Assembly (NCBI GenBank): GCA_959604655.1
Contig: CAUHCL010000009.1
Coordinates: 1 to 38,083 of the forward strand
Length of the DNA stretch: 38,083 nucleotides
Reading direction: 5' to 3'
Source: an uncultured Alistipes sp.
Lineage (GTDB): Bacteria > Bacteroidota > Bacteroidia > Bacteroidales > Rikenellaceae
Position numbers and translations under genes: made by a program. Of this stretch, positions 8,929 to 15,996 are shown piece after piece (the stretch's first letter is position 1; each line of letters opens with the position of its first letter). Under the pieces are notes generated by a model. It was not told the DNA's origin, made no database searches, and was given only the letters and a program-made list of their open reading frames with translations.

Positions 8929-9785
8929 TTATTCGAGTTCGATAGGATTGTATTCGATCGTCCAGTTGTCGCCGTCGAGGCGGAACCGGCCCTCGAAAAA
9001 GGCATTTTCGTCGTTGTTGTTGAAGGCCCGGTAAGGTTCTTCGTGGTAATGCTGCTCCATGTTGCGCCACTTGTGCCGCGACAGCTTCTGCACACCAGTT
9101 CTCGGTCGGAGAATCGCTTCGCGCGACGGCCGGATCGCCGTGCACTCGAAGCGGAACTGCGCCGTTTCCGCCCGAAGAATCAACCGGGCATACCCCTGAA
9201 CAGCCATAGATTGGAGCCCAGCGGCAGGTCGGGCGTGAACCAAACGGTCCATTCGCGTCCGCGGACGACCGCGGTGGCCTTCATGCAGACATAACCCAAA
9301 ATCTCCGCCGTCTCTTCCGCGACGTGCCATTCCGTCGTGTCGGACGATTCGTCGTAGCGGATCAGACGCTCCGAAAAAGGATACCGATGCTCCGACGAAA
9401 GCCGATGTTTCGTCAAATCTTCATAGACGGTCCCGATTCCGGGAAAGACGACGCTCTGACCGCCAGCGGAGCCTTCGCCCAACCGCGTTCGCTTTTCGTC
9501 GATCTGCCGGAGCACCGCAGGAAAACACTTGGACCACCGTGCTCCGACCTGCAGCACGACCTGCGTCTCGCTCCACCGCAGCGGATTCCACGCCTCCTTC
9601 TGATAGGAGTAGCGATAGGTGGCAACGAGGCGCGACGAATCGAGCACAACGGCGTCGGAAAGGCTGACGGCATTCATGATCAGGTAATTCCGATCCTTGA
9701 ACACGTGGATGTGTTTCGGCTCGCTTTGCGCCCGGCTCTGCCCGAAGGCGAGCAGCGCCAGAATACACAGGTAGAATCGTATCAT
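8929..9785 (-). pseudogene. GLPGLI family protein gene, frameshifted inside the GLPGLI motif
   Basis: The ATG at 9785 begins a signal peptide (about 1-19) and a typical GLPGLI-family body, ending abruptly after 201 residues at ...LWLFRGMPG (TGA, 9180-9182). The next frame, without interruption, continues LILRAETAQFRFECTAIRP and runs to 8929, ending YNPIELE, identical to the C-terminus of the intact paralogue at 14524. Restoring one base after CCCGG (GGT TGA to GGN TTG ATT) would give GMPGLI. The break is thus a single-base deletion exactly at the family motif. It may be a real pseudogene, a phase-variation or sequencing error, or recoding; I favour mutation or error. Function of the family is unknown; members are secreted and often sit beside outer-membrane receptors. 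It lies between P1 and the exporter. Confidence 0.85.
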
Positions 9786-9800
9786 TCGAGAAAGGATAAG

Positions 9801-9828
9801 GGTTCTCCGAAACTTTTTTCGGAGAACC
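9801..9828 (-). terminator. Hairpin between precursor P1 and the transport genes
   Basis: A perfect 12-bp stem (GGTTCTCCGAAA / TTTCGGAGAACC) with a 4-nt loop lies between the P1 stop and the next ATG. No uridine tract follows on the minus strand, so it is more likely a partial attenuator or mRNA stabiliser than a full terminator. It would favour precursor over transporter expression. Confidence 0.7.
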
Positions 9829-9835
9829 TTGTGTT

Positions 9836-10054
9836 TTAACCCAAGTTATCACAATGCCCGCCATTGGGGCAGCTCAGCTGAACCATAATAAGGGCCGTCT
9901 CAAGGTCCTCGACGACAAACACGCTCTGTAATTCAGGCGTAAAGGTGACTGGTTTGTCTCCTACATAGCAATGGCACAGATATTTGCCTCCCCGGACTTC
10001 ATTCATCTGTTTTTTCGAGAGCTGCTGCGCAGCGAAATTCTTCATCGATTTCAT
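9836..10054 (-). CDS. GG-leader precursor peptide P1 (four-Cys core)
   Basis: 72 residues. The leader (1-23) contains MKNFAAQQLSKKQMNEV and ends RGG (GG at 22-23), nearly identical to the leader of P2. The predicted 49-residue core starts KYLCHCYVGD and has Cys 27, 29, 62 and 68, so two disulfides are possible. A second in-frame Met at codon 4 is an alternative start (10045). The leader type is that of Bacteroidetes double-glycine peptides exported by C39 ABC transporters, which include bacteriocins. No modifying enzyme specific to this peptide lies next to it; the VKOR-thioredoxin gene is directly upstream. The core is not recognised. Confidence 0.88.
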   Translation of the reverse strand: MKSMKNFAAQQLSKKQMNEVRGGKYLCHCYVGDKPVTFTPELQSVFVVEDLETALIMVQLSCPNGGHCDNLG

Positions 10055-10125
10055 AATCGTAATTTTTTAAGTTTAAGTTTTATAGGTTCGGACTTTTGCT
10101 TGTCGACGGAGCTCCGCAACCGCCG

Positions 10126-10155
10126 TTTTTCGAAGACTTTCCGTCTCTCGAAAAA
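10126..10155. promoter_or_regulatory. Conserved dyad upstream of P1
   Basis: TTTTTCGAAGAC - 5-nt loop - GTCT-C-TCGAAAAA, a 12-bp stem with one bulged C. In copy B the fifth base pair changes from T-A to C-G on both arms while pairing is kept. It overlaps the -35 to -13 region of the plus-strand promoter and lies in the presumed 5' leader of P1. It could be an operator or an RNA hairpin. Confidence 0.6.
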
Positions 10156-10161
10156 GTTTGC

Positions 10162-10169
10162 TACTTTTG
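10162..10169 (+). promoter_or_regulatory. Plus-strand -7 element (TACTTTTG), copy A
   Basis: Exact match to the Bacteroidetes -7 consensus TAnnTTTG, pointing away from P1 toward the VKOR gene. The -33 region reads TTTCCG at about the right distance. It is identical in copy B (15891-15898), where flanking bases have diverged. Confidence 0.55.
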
Positions 10170-10173
10170 TGGT

Positions 10174-10243
10174 GCCTTTCTGCGTTTTTGTGAAACTTGT
10201 GAGCTGCTATACTCGGTTTTGCCTCCTCGCGGGAAGGCTTTTT
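10174..10243 (+). ncRNA. Candidate small RNA divergent from P1
   Basis: It runs from a few bases after the -7 box to the T-run of an imperfect GC-rich hairpin (GCCTCC...GGAAGGC, then CTTTTTAT at 10238-10244), about 70 nt. Copy B (15903-15961) keeps the promoter, a CTTTCTGCGT start, the AAACTT-TGAGCTG and CTCGGTTTT segments and a terminator hairpin. The short open frames within the two copies do not match, so a coding role is unlikely. Start and expression are predicted only. Confidence 0.4.
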
Positions 10244-10297
10244 ATTTGCCGCGGCGGGCAGGGCCGCGGCGAATAACGGTCGGATAGCACGTATCCG

Positions 10298-11842
10298 TTA
10301 CAACAGGTATTTCAAATCCGTCGCATCATACAGATCGGGCAGCCGTCGGTCGTCGACAAGGATCGTCGGCGTGCCGGTGATCCCGACCGCCCGGCAATAG
10401 TCCCGATGCCTGTCGAGGTCCTCGCCCGCCAGCGGATGAACCGCCGGACAGGGCGGCAGCTCGTGCCGCTCGTACCACACGCCGATGATGCGCTCGGTCT
10501 CGGGCCACTCGTCCGCAATTCCCGACGAGATAATCCGCAGAGCAACGTCGTGCGAGCGCCGGTCGCCTTCGTGCACGGCAAAAACAAGTTCGATCCGATA
10601 ACCTTCCAATCCGACAAGTGCCCTATGGACCTTCGCGCACTTGGGACACGAGGGGTTCATCACCACCGTAATCGTGTGTTCCGCCTCGGCATAATTGCTG
10701 ATCGGCATGCAGGAGCTGCTCTCCGCGGCCGCTTTCGGCTGCCGTTCGAGCAGTTGCCAGAAGAGCGCACTGTCGCTCAACAGCCGTTCGTGTTTATACT
10801 TTAGCCGATCCGTCTCCCGCACCCGCTCCGCCATGACGACGACCCTGCGGAGGGCCAGCACGCCGGCTCCGAACAGCAGACCGAAGAGCAGGGCGTCGAC
10901 CGCGAAGGCCGTATCGGGCGCCAGCCGCCACGGCGCACCGAGCAGCACTTCGAGCGCCGCATCCGCCACCAGCACGGCGTCGATGGCCAGACACAGCGGG
11001 CACCACTTGCGGTGACGGATCTGCCACACGAGCGAGTAGCCGACCGTCGACAGCGCAAGCACATCGAGCCATAGGAAAATGGCGTCAGGGTTCGCAGCAA
11101 CGAAGAGTCCCCAAAGGATCGAGGCGGCGAAGTAGACCGCCGACAGTTCACCGAGCGACACCCACCCGAAGAGCTTGGCTCCGGCCGCGCGGAAAACCTC
11201 GTTGCAGTCGGAGCGCCTGCCCATGCGGCAGAATCCCTGCGCGAGATGCGGGTCGAACGAGGCCTTGGCAACGATCACGAGCGAGACTGCGAGGCCCGCT
11301 GCCTTCACGAGGTAGCGCAGGCCCCCAAGTTCGGGCGCGCGCAGCGCCGCGACGGCCGCCACCACGACGAGCAGCCCCGCGAGCCAACGCCCCCACCTTC
11401 GGTCGAACGCATCCAGCCCCTGCCGGACCCGATAGAGCGGCCACGGCTCCTCGACGGTCTCGTCGCCCCTCTCGGCCAGCAGTACCGTCCCGTCCCACAC
11501 GGCGCGGAAGGTGTCGAACGGAAGTTCGGCGTATCGGCCCTCGGCCGTGCGCAGGGCGATCGTCTGCCGCTCGCGGTCGAGCCGCTCGACCAGCAGGAAG
11601 GGATACTCCGCCTCTCCGGCCTTGACGATGAACGGCCCTCCGATCTCGAAGAGCTGTTCGAACTCCAGCCGGCATACCATATTGGGCACACGCAGCTCGT
11701 CGAGCGTATCGCTCAACGCCCGCACGCTGTGCGGCAACGCATGGCGGGAATACGCCTCACGGATCCGTAGCAAACTGATGCGGATATCCAGCTTCCGAAG
11801 TAAAGAATGTATTAAGGAGGGGATTGATCGATTCATAATCAT
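10298..11842 (-). CDS. VKOR-thioredoxin fusion with degenerate C39-like N-domain (disulfide-forming)
   Basis: 514 residues, three parts. Residues 1-130 resemble a peptidase C39-like fold without the catalytic Cys/His set, perhaps a leader-peptide binding domain. Residues ~150-335 are a membrane VKOR domain with loop Cys C205/C213 and the active-site C281-P-L-C284. Residues ~375-514 are a thioredoxin/DsbA-like domain with CPKC (399-402) and a GTPT cis-proline motif (490-493). VKOR oxidises its thioredoxin partner, which puts disulfides into exported proteins, using quinone as electron acceptor. The location between two four-Cys precursor modules suggests it oxidises P1 and P2 outside the cytoplasm. 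It follows the receptor gene by 6 bp. Start at codon 1 or 3 (both Met). Confidence 0.9.
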   Translation of the reverse strand: MIMNRSIPSLIHSLLRKLDIRISLLRIREAYSRHALPHSVRALSDTLDELRVPNMVCRLEFEQLFEIGGPFIVKAGEAEYPFLLVERLDRERQTIALRTAEGRYAELPFDTFRAVWDGTVLLAERGDETVEEPWPLYRVRQGLDAFDRRWGRWLAGLLVVVAAVAALRAPELGGLRYLVKAAGLAVSLVIVAKASFDPHLAQGFCRMGRRSDCNEVFRAAGAKLFGWVSLGELSAVYFAASILWGLFVAANPDAIFLWLDVLALSTVGYSLVWQIRHRKWCPLCLAIDAVLVADAALEVLLGAPWRLAPDTAFAVDALLFGLLFGAGVLALRRVVVMAERVRETDRLKYKHERLLSDSALFWQLLERQPKAAAESSSCMPISNYAEAEHTITVVMNPSCPKCAKVHRALVGLEGYRIELVFAVHEGDRRSHDVALRIISSGIADEWPETERIIGVWYERHELPPCPAVHPLAGEDLDRHRDYCRAVGITGTPTILVDDRRLPDLYDATDLKYLL

Positions 11843-11848
11843 GTGTTT

Positions 11849-14506
11849 TTATCTCAAGCTGAACTTAATCTTAAAGAGCACGGCAGCAGGCCGCAGGCGG
11901 TATGCGTAGAGGTAGTCGGTGATGTCGGACTGCGAAGCGGAACGGAAGACGCCCGTGTCGCAGAGGTTGCGCCCCTCGACCGAGTACTCGACCTTGCGGC
12001 TCTTGTAGGTGAGCGAGGCATCGAGGAAAAACATGTTGCGGTCCGAGCCTCCTATGGCGTCGTTGTAGCAGTGCTCGCCGCCGATGCGGCAGATGAACTT
12101 CTTGCGGACGATGAAGTCCACGGCGGCATTCTGGCGCACGACGTCGATGGGCCGCAGGGCGTTCCCGTCGACGCGACTTTGGCTGCGCGCATAGTCGGCC
12201 TCGTAGTCGAGCTTCACGGCCGCGGTGAAGCGCGTGTTGAACCCGAAGGCCGCCGTCGTACGGTCGTAGCGCGAGACCAGGAGCTCGCCCTGCCGCAAGA
12301 CCTCGCTCCACGAGCGAGAGAAGCCGCCCGAGAAGTTGAATGTCGTGGCGATGCCGTCGAATCGCTTGCTCACCGAGGCCCGCAGGTCGTATCCGTCGGA
12401 GAGGTTGTCGCGCTCCACGGCCTCGATGCGCGCGAGCGATCCCTCGTAGGTTACGCCGTAGATCAGGTTGCGCCGCGTGCGGCGGTAGCTCGCATCCACC
12501 GACCCGAACAGCGCACGTATGGCGTTGCCGTAGGAGAGCGAGACGGAGTAGTTCTGCCCGCGGTTGCGGCTCAGGGGACCCTGCTTGCTCGAAATCTGGC
12601 GGTAATCGGTCATCACGTAGCCCGCATAGTTGTCGTAGAGCCCCCCGACGGTCTCGTTGTACGACGCGCGGGCCGAGGCCTTGAGGTTGTAGGTCAGATT
12701 GGACTGCACCGAGAACGACGGGGTGACGATCGCGTCGCAGCTCTTCTCCGTGCGGTCGCGCACGCGGTCCTCGCTGCGCAGCGTCAGCAGGTCCACGGGC
12801 ACGTAGAGGCTCGCAGAGAAGCGGTCGCCGATGCCGTAGCGGACGCTCGGGCCCACGATGAGATCCGCACGCCGCCAGTAGATGTCGTTGCGGTGGGGTG
12901 ACGCAGCATCGGCTGCCGCACCCTGCCCGTCGGTCGGCGCGAGCGCCGAGCGCATCCACTCGATCTGCGCGTTGATCGCGGCGTTGAGCGTGAACGACCA
13001 GCGTCCGAGCGTCCACGACGTGAAGGCCGAGTTGCGCGTGCGGAAGCGGCGGCTGTCGAGCGTCTGCAAGGCGCCGGCGGCCGCCCCGGGATCGTCGAAG
13101 ACCTCGGGGTAGAGCATCGGCGCGATGCGCAGGGAGGTGGGCTGCGTCTCGTAGTCCGTCTCGGAGTGGAACGACAGCGCCCGACGGCCCGTGCGACGGA
13201 CGTCGCGGAAGGTGTTGCGCAAGCTCAGGCGCGGCAGGCGGAAGCGCTGGTCGACGCGCTCCCCGGCGTTGAGCACCCGCCCTAAATCGTTGTCCCACCG
13301 CCCGGCGAAGGATAATTTCTCCTGCAAGTAGTGCTTCTCGGTGTTGGAATGCAACTGGATGTCTACGGCCGTGCGGTCCGTGCGGTGGAGCGTCGACGTG
13401 CGCTCGTCGACGACCAGCGGTGCGGCGTCGGGCAGGTAGTAGGTCGTCGTCGAGGCGCCTTCAGCCTGGCGGTAGTCATGGTGGTACTGCGCGTTGGCTG
13501 TCAGTTCCAGTTCCTTGCGCAACTTCGCGATCGAGTTAAGCGACACGGTGTGGATGTTGTTGTCCAGATAGCGGCGCTCGTCGACCGACGGCGTGGTCGG
13601 TGCGTGCACGCCCAGCATCGCGGAGGCCTCGTCCAGCCCGCCGTAGAAGCTCTTCAGCTCGCGCGCCACGTCGTCGCCCGTGTTGTTGGTCTTGTAGGTA
13701 TCAAGGGTCTGGAAGCGGCGCCCGAAGAGCATCGCCGTGGCCTCGCCGCTCCACATCGCCGGCTTGTAGCCCCCGCCCAGCTGCATCGTGCCGTTCCACG
13801 TACCCTTGGCCGACTCCTTCAGCCGCAGGTTCAGCGCCGCACGGTCCGAGTCCACGAGCTTCTTCAAAGCCTTGATCGGCTGGTGGTTCTCGTAGACCTC
13901 CACGCGTGCGATGTCCTTGGCGCGGATGTTATTCGTCGCGATACCGTAGCGGCCGCCCAGCATGTCGAGGCCCTCGATATAGAACTTGTTGATCGTCTTG
14001 CCGTTGTACTTCACCTCGCCCGACTTCGAGACCTCGATTCCGGGCATTTTCTTCAGCACGTCGCCGATCGAGTGGTCGGCCACGTCGGCGTACTTCGACA
14101 CCGTGTAACTCAGCGTGTCGGAGCGCCGCTCCACGGCCGGGGCCTTCACCGTCACCTCGCGGATCTTCAGCTCGGCGTGCTCCACGCGGAAGTCCACGCG
14201 CTGCGTGCGCGCGAGAATCCGTCGCGACTGCGGCGCGATGTTGAAGCCCGTAACCGTCACAAGCAGCGTGTCGGCCGAGCCCCGCCATTCGAGCGTGTAG
14301 CTCCCGTCGGCGCGCGAAGTCGTATAGCCGTACATCGTCCGGCGCGAAGGGCTTTGAAGCAGCACGTTCACCGGGTCTGCCGCCTCGCCTGTCCCGGCAT
14401 CGACGATCATGCCGCTGATCGTCACCGTCTTCATAGGCGTTTGCGGTTGAGCCGCGGCTGGTGCGGCGGCGAGCAGAAGGACAAGAGTGAGCAGGTGGCG
14501 GGACAT
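11849..14506 (-). CDS. TonB-dependent-receptor-like outer-membrane protein
   Basis: 885 residues. Signal peptide about 1-19. A carboxypeptidase-regulatory-like domain covers ~27-110 (VTISGMIVDAGTGEAADPVN). A plug domain spans ~130-225, with KYADVADHSIGDVLKKMPGI, NGKTINKFYIEGLDMLGGRY and DIARVEVYENHQPIKAL. A C-terminal barrel ends in FKIKFSLR, an aromatic/hydrophobic terminal strand that fits Bam insertion. It lies 17 bp after the GLPGLI gene and 6 bp before the VKOR-thioredoxin gene. GLPGLI proteins are commonly adjacent to such receptors, so the two probably work together at the outer membrane. Whether it imports, exports or senses the peptide cannot be told from sequence. Confidence 0.9.
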   Translation of the reverse strand: MSRHLLTLVLLLAAAPAAAQPQTPMKTVTISGMIVDAGTGEAADPVNVLLQSPSRRTMYGYTTSRADGSYTLEWRGSADTLLVTVTGFNIAPQSRRILARTQRVDFRVEHAELKIREVTVKAPAVERRSDTLSYTVSKYADVADHSIGDVLKKMPGIEVSKSGEVKYNGKTINKFYIEGLDMLGGRYGIATNNIRAKDIARVEVYENHQPIKALKKLVDSDRAALNLRLKESAKGTWNGTMQLGGGYKPAMWSGEATAMLFGRRFQTLDTYKTNNTGDDVARELKSFYGGLDEASAMLGVHAPTTPSVDERRYLDNNIHTVSLNSIAKLRKELELTANAQYHHDYRQAEGASTTTYYLPDAAPLVVDERTSTLHRTDRTAVDIQLHSNTEKHYLQEKLSFAGRWDNDLGRVLNAGERVDQRFRLPRLSLRNTFRDVRRTGRRALSFHSETDYETQPTSLRIAPMLYPEVFDDPGAAAGALQTLDSRRFRTRNSAFTSWTLGRWSFTLNAAINAQIEWMRSALAPTDGQGAAADAASPHRNDIYWRRADLIVGPSVRYGIGDRFSASLYVPVDLLTLRSEDRVRDRTEKSCDAIVTPSFSVQSNLTYNLKASARASYNETVGGLYDNYAGYVMTDYRQISSKQGPLSRNRGQNYSVSLSYGNAIRALFGSVDASYRRTRRNLIYGVTYEGSLARIEAVERDNLSDGYDLRASVSKRFDGIATTFNFSGGFSRSWSEVLRQGELLVSRYDRTTAAFGFNTRFTAAVKLDYEADYARSQSRVDGNALRPIDVVRQNAAVDFIVRKKFICRIGGEHCYNDAIGGSDRNMFFLDASLTYKSRKVEYSVEGRNLCDTGVFRSASQSDITDYLYAYRLRPAAVLFKIKFSLR

Positions 14507-14523
14507 GGCGGGGTAGTCAGGGT

Positions 14524-15459
14524 TTATTCTAATTCAATGGGATTGTAGGGCATCTGCCAGTCGGCAGGAAGCCAGCCTGATTTGCCCGTTTCGGGATTTT
14601 TCTCAAAAATCCCGTCGTCGGGAGAAAATGGGTGGAGGAACGTCTTGGCCTCCAGTTCGCGGTAGGCTTTGCGCGTCATCTTCTTAGTCCGTGCCCGATA
14701 GTGGACGATGCTTTTACTGGGCTGGCGGATCTCCGTGGCCGTAAACTGAAAATAACCGCGGTCATCCTCCGCCTTCAGGATCAGTCCTGGCAGGCCGTTG
14801 AACTTCCACAATCCGCCGTCTACGGGAATCTCCAGCGTAAACCACACCCTCCATCGGCGTCCGGCATGCTCCGCCTCGGCTCTCTGACAGACATAGCCCA
14901 GGAGGGTCGTCGTATCGGGACAGATCCGCCAGGCGAAGTGCGGCAACGGCTCCTCGTATTCGAAGAGCTGGTTTTTGGCCGCATACAGCGAGTGGCGGTT
15001 GATGAACTTCCGTCGCTTCAGATCGCGGTACACTTCATAGTCGACAGCAACCTGATAGACGGCCCGAGGATAGGGATACATCTTGTCTTCACTGTAACCC
15101 AGATTAAAAAGCGTGCGGTTCATATTCTGGCGCCAGCGGATCGTGCTGTAGAACTTCTGAATCGAGTCGCCGACCTGCACGACGACCACGTCGTTGCAAC
15201 GGAACTTGGCGATGGTATCCAACACGATCCGTGCGGAATAGACCACCTCCAGACGGCAACGATCCACCTCTGTCGAATCATTCAACATGTAAGTAGCCGC
15301 TCTGCTTTCGGTCAGCGTATAATGGCCTTCAAAGGGTTGCTGCTCCCTCAGTTTCTTCAATGCCGCCTGCCACTCGGGGCCTTGCAGCGGGCGACCTTGC
15401 AGCTGCGCCATGGCATCTGTTACAGCGGATAACAGCAGGCATAAGATAAATATTCGCAT
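14524..15459 (-). CDS. GLPGLI family protein (intact copy)
   Basis: 311 residues with a signal peptide (about 1-18, cleaving after AMA). The family motif is exact: NGLPGLI, G222 to I227, in a beta-rich domain (LWKFNGLPGLILKAEDD), and the C-terminus is MPYNPIELE. The frameshifted copy at 8929-9785 shares the WRVWFT/WTVWFT segment, the motif region and the YNPIELE end. It is the first gene after the P2 hairpin and is followed 17 bp later by the receptor gene. The biochemical role of GLPGLI proteins is not known; the context suggests an envelope protein acting with the receptor on the exported peptide. Confidence 0.92.
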   Translation of the reverse strand: MRIFILCLLLSAVTDAMAQLQGRPLQGPEWQAALKKLREQQPFEGHYTLTESRAATYMLNDSTEVDRCRLEVVYSARIVLDTIAKFRCNDVVVVQVGDSIQKFYSTIRWRQNMNRTLFNLGYSEDKMYPYPRAVYQVAVDYEVYRDLKRRKFINRHSLYAAKNQLFEYEEPLPHFAWRICPDTTTLLGYVCQRAEAEHAGRRWRVWFTLEIPVDGGLWKFNGLPGLILKAEDDRGYFQFTATEIRQPSKSIVHYRARTKKMTRKAYRELEAKTFLHPFSPDDGIFEKNPETGKSGWLPADWQMPYNPIELE

Positions 15460-15476
15460 TCTGAGTAGGGATTGAA

Positions 15477-15504
15477 TGTCGGTAGTCCAAAAGGACTACC
15501 GACA
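15477..15504 (-). terminator. Hairpin between precursor P2 and the GLPGLI gene
   Basis: A perfect 12-bp stem TGTCGGTAGTCC / GGACTACCGACA with an AAAA loop. No U-tract follows on the minus strand. Same position, stem length and loop size as the hairpin after P1, but with unrelated sequence, so structure rather than sequence is conserved. Confidence 0.7.
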
Positions 15505-15520
15505 CATGAAGTTCCTCGGA

Positions 15521-15772
15521 TTAGCCGACGACGCAATCGTGAATGTTAGGATCGCCTCCGTTAGCACGGGCTTCGGTCTGCGCGTTGCCAGTAGCCGAAA
15601 GAATGTCGTTAGCACACCCGTAGGCTTTACGGGGAATGCCATTTTGATCCGTGTACGGGCACTCCACCGTGTAGGCCAGACCTGCACACTCCACGATTCC
15701 CTGACCGCCGTGGATGGTGTTCATCTGCTTCTTCGAGAGCTGCTGTGCAGCGAAATTCTTCATAGTTTTCAT
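15521..15772 (-). CDS. GG-leader precursor peptide P2 (four-Cys core)
   Basis: 83 residues. The leader contains MKNFAAQQLSKKQMNTI and ends HGG (GG at 22-23). It differs from the P1 leader at only a few positions, whereas the 60-residue core (QGIVECAGLAYTVECPY...) is unrelated to the P1 core. Cys 29, 38, 53 and 80 allow two disulfides. An in-frame Met at codon 4 is an alternative start. It heads the module with the GLPGLI protein, receptor and VKOR-thioredoxin genes. Export by the C39 ABC transporter encoded at 6655-8916 is inferred from the shared leader. A bacteriocin role is plausible but unproven. Confidence 0.87.
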   Translation of the reverse strand: MKTMKNFAAQQLSKKQMNTIHGGQGIVECAGLAYTVECPYTDQNGIPRKAYGCANDILSATGNAQTEARANGGDPNIHDCVVG

Positions 15773-15844
15773 AGTGTTAACTTTTTAAAGTTTAGGGTTT
15801 ATTGATTTGGACTTTTGTGTATCGTCGGATATTCCGATCCGCCG

Positions 15845-15874
15845 TTTTCCGAAGACCTTTCGTCTCTCGGAAAA
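15845..15874. promoter_or_regulatory. Conserved dyad upstream of P2
   Basis: TTTTCCGAAGAC - CTTTC loop - GTCT-C-TCGGAAAA. It has the same geometry as 10126-10155 with a compensatory T-A to C-G pair change, including the same bulged C. Confidence 0.6.
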
Positions 15875-15890
15875 GTTTGCTACTTTTGTG

Positions 15891-15898
15891 ACGCCTTT
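15891..15898 (+). promoter_or_regulatory. Plus-strand -7 element (TACTTTTG), copy B
   Basis: Identical to 10162-10169 and matching TAnnTTTG. A TTTCG in the -33 region sits 18 bp upstream, as in copy A. It points away from P2. Confidence 0.55.
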
Positions 15899-15902
15899 CT
15901 GC

Positions 15903-15961
15903 GTGTTAGTTAAACTTATGAGCTGGCGGCTCGGTTTTACTTCCTCGTAGGAGGGCTTTTA
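15903..15961 (+). ncRNA. Candidate small RNA divergent from P2
   Basis: Predicted transcript of about 60 nt from the TACTTTTG promoter to the hairpin CTTCCT-CGT-AGGAGG (15940-15954) followed by GGCTTTTATATT. It contains an internal GAGC...GCTC hairpin. Homologue of the copy A candidate at 10174-10243. Confidence 0.4.
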
Positions 15962-15996
15962 TATTATGATAGGCAGCCATAATACAAAACGTTTTT

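Larger units (their letters stand above)
10055..10243. repeat. Upstream block, copy A (of P1), homologous to the block upstream of P2
   Basis: This ~190-bp stretch aligns nearly end to end with 15773-15961. Shared segments include GGACTTTTG, AAGTTTGCTACTTTTGTG, GCCTTTCTGCGT, AAACTT-TGAGCTG and CTCGGTTTT, in the same order and spacing. It contains two dyads (10107-10116 and 10126-10155), a plus-strand promoter and a plus-strand terminator. The homology extends into the leader codons of P1/P2, so leader plus regulatory region were duplicated together while the cores diverged. Confidence 0.8.
15773..15961. repeat. Upstream block, copy B (of P2), homologous to the block upstream of P1
   Basis: Counterpart of 10055-10243. 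It contains a TCGGA/TCCGA dyad (15825-15837), the main dyad (15845-15874), a plus-strand TACTTTTG box and a plus-strand terminator. Sequence between the structural elements has drifted while the elements are kept. Confidence 0.8.

Noticed and set aside
6973..9294. 773-codon plus-strand open frame opposite the ABC transporter
   Set aside because: It is a high-GC mirror frame of a gene with a full set of C39/ABC motifs, has low-complexity His/Arg/Asp/Leu composition and matches no family. The same holds for the long plus-strand frames at 13331-14548, 23041-24936 and 31589-33982.
10175..10276. Small peptide encoded by the plus-strand transcript of copy A
   Set aside because: The corresponding frame in copy B stops early and differs in sequence, so the conserved feature is the RNA, not a peptide.
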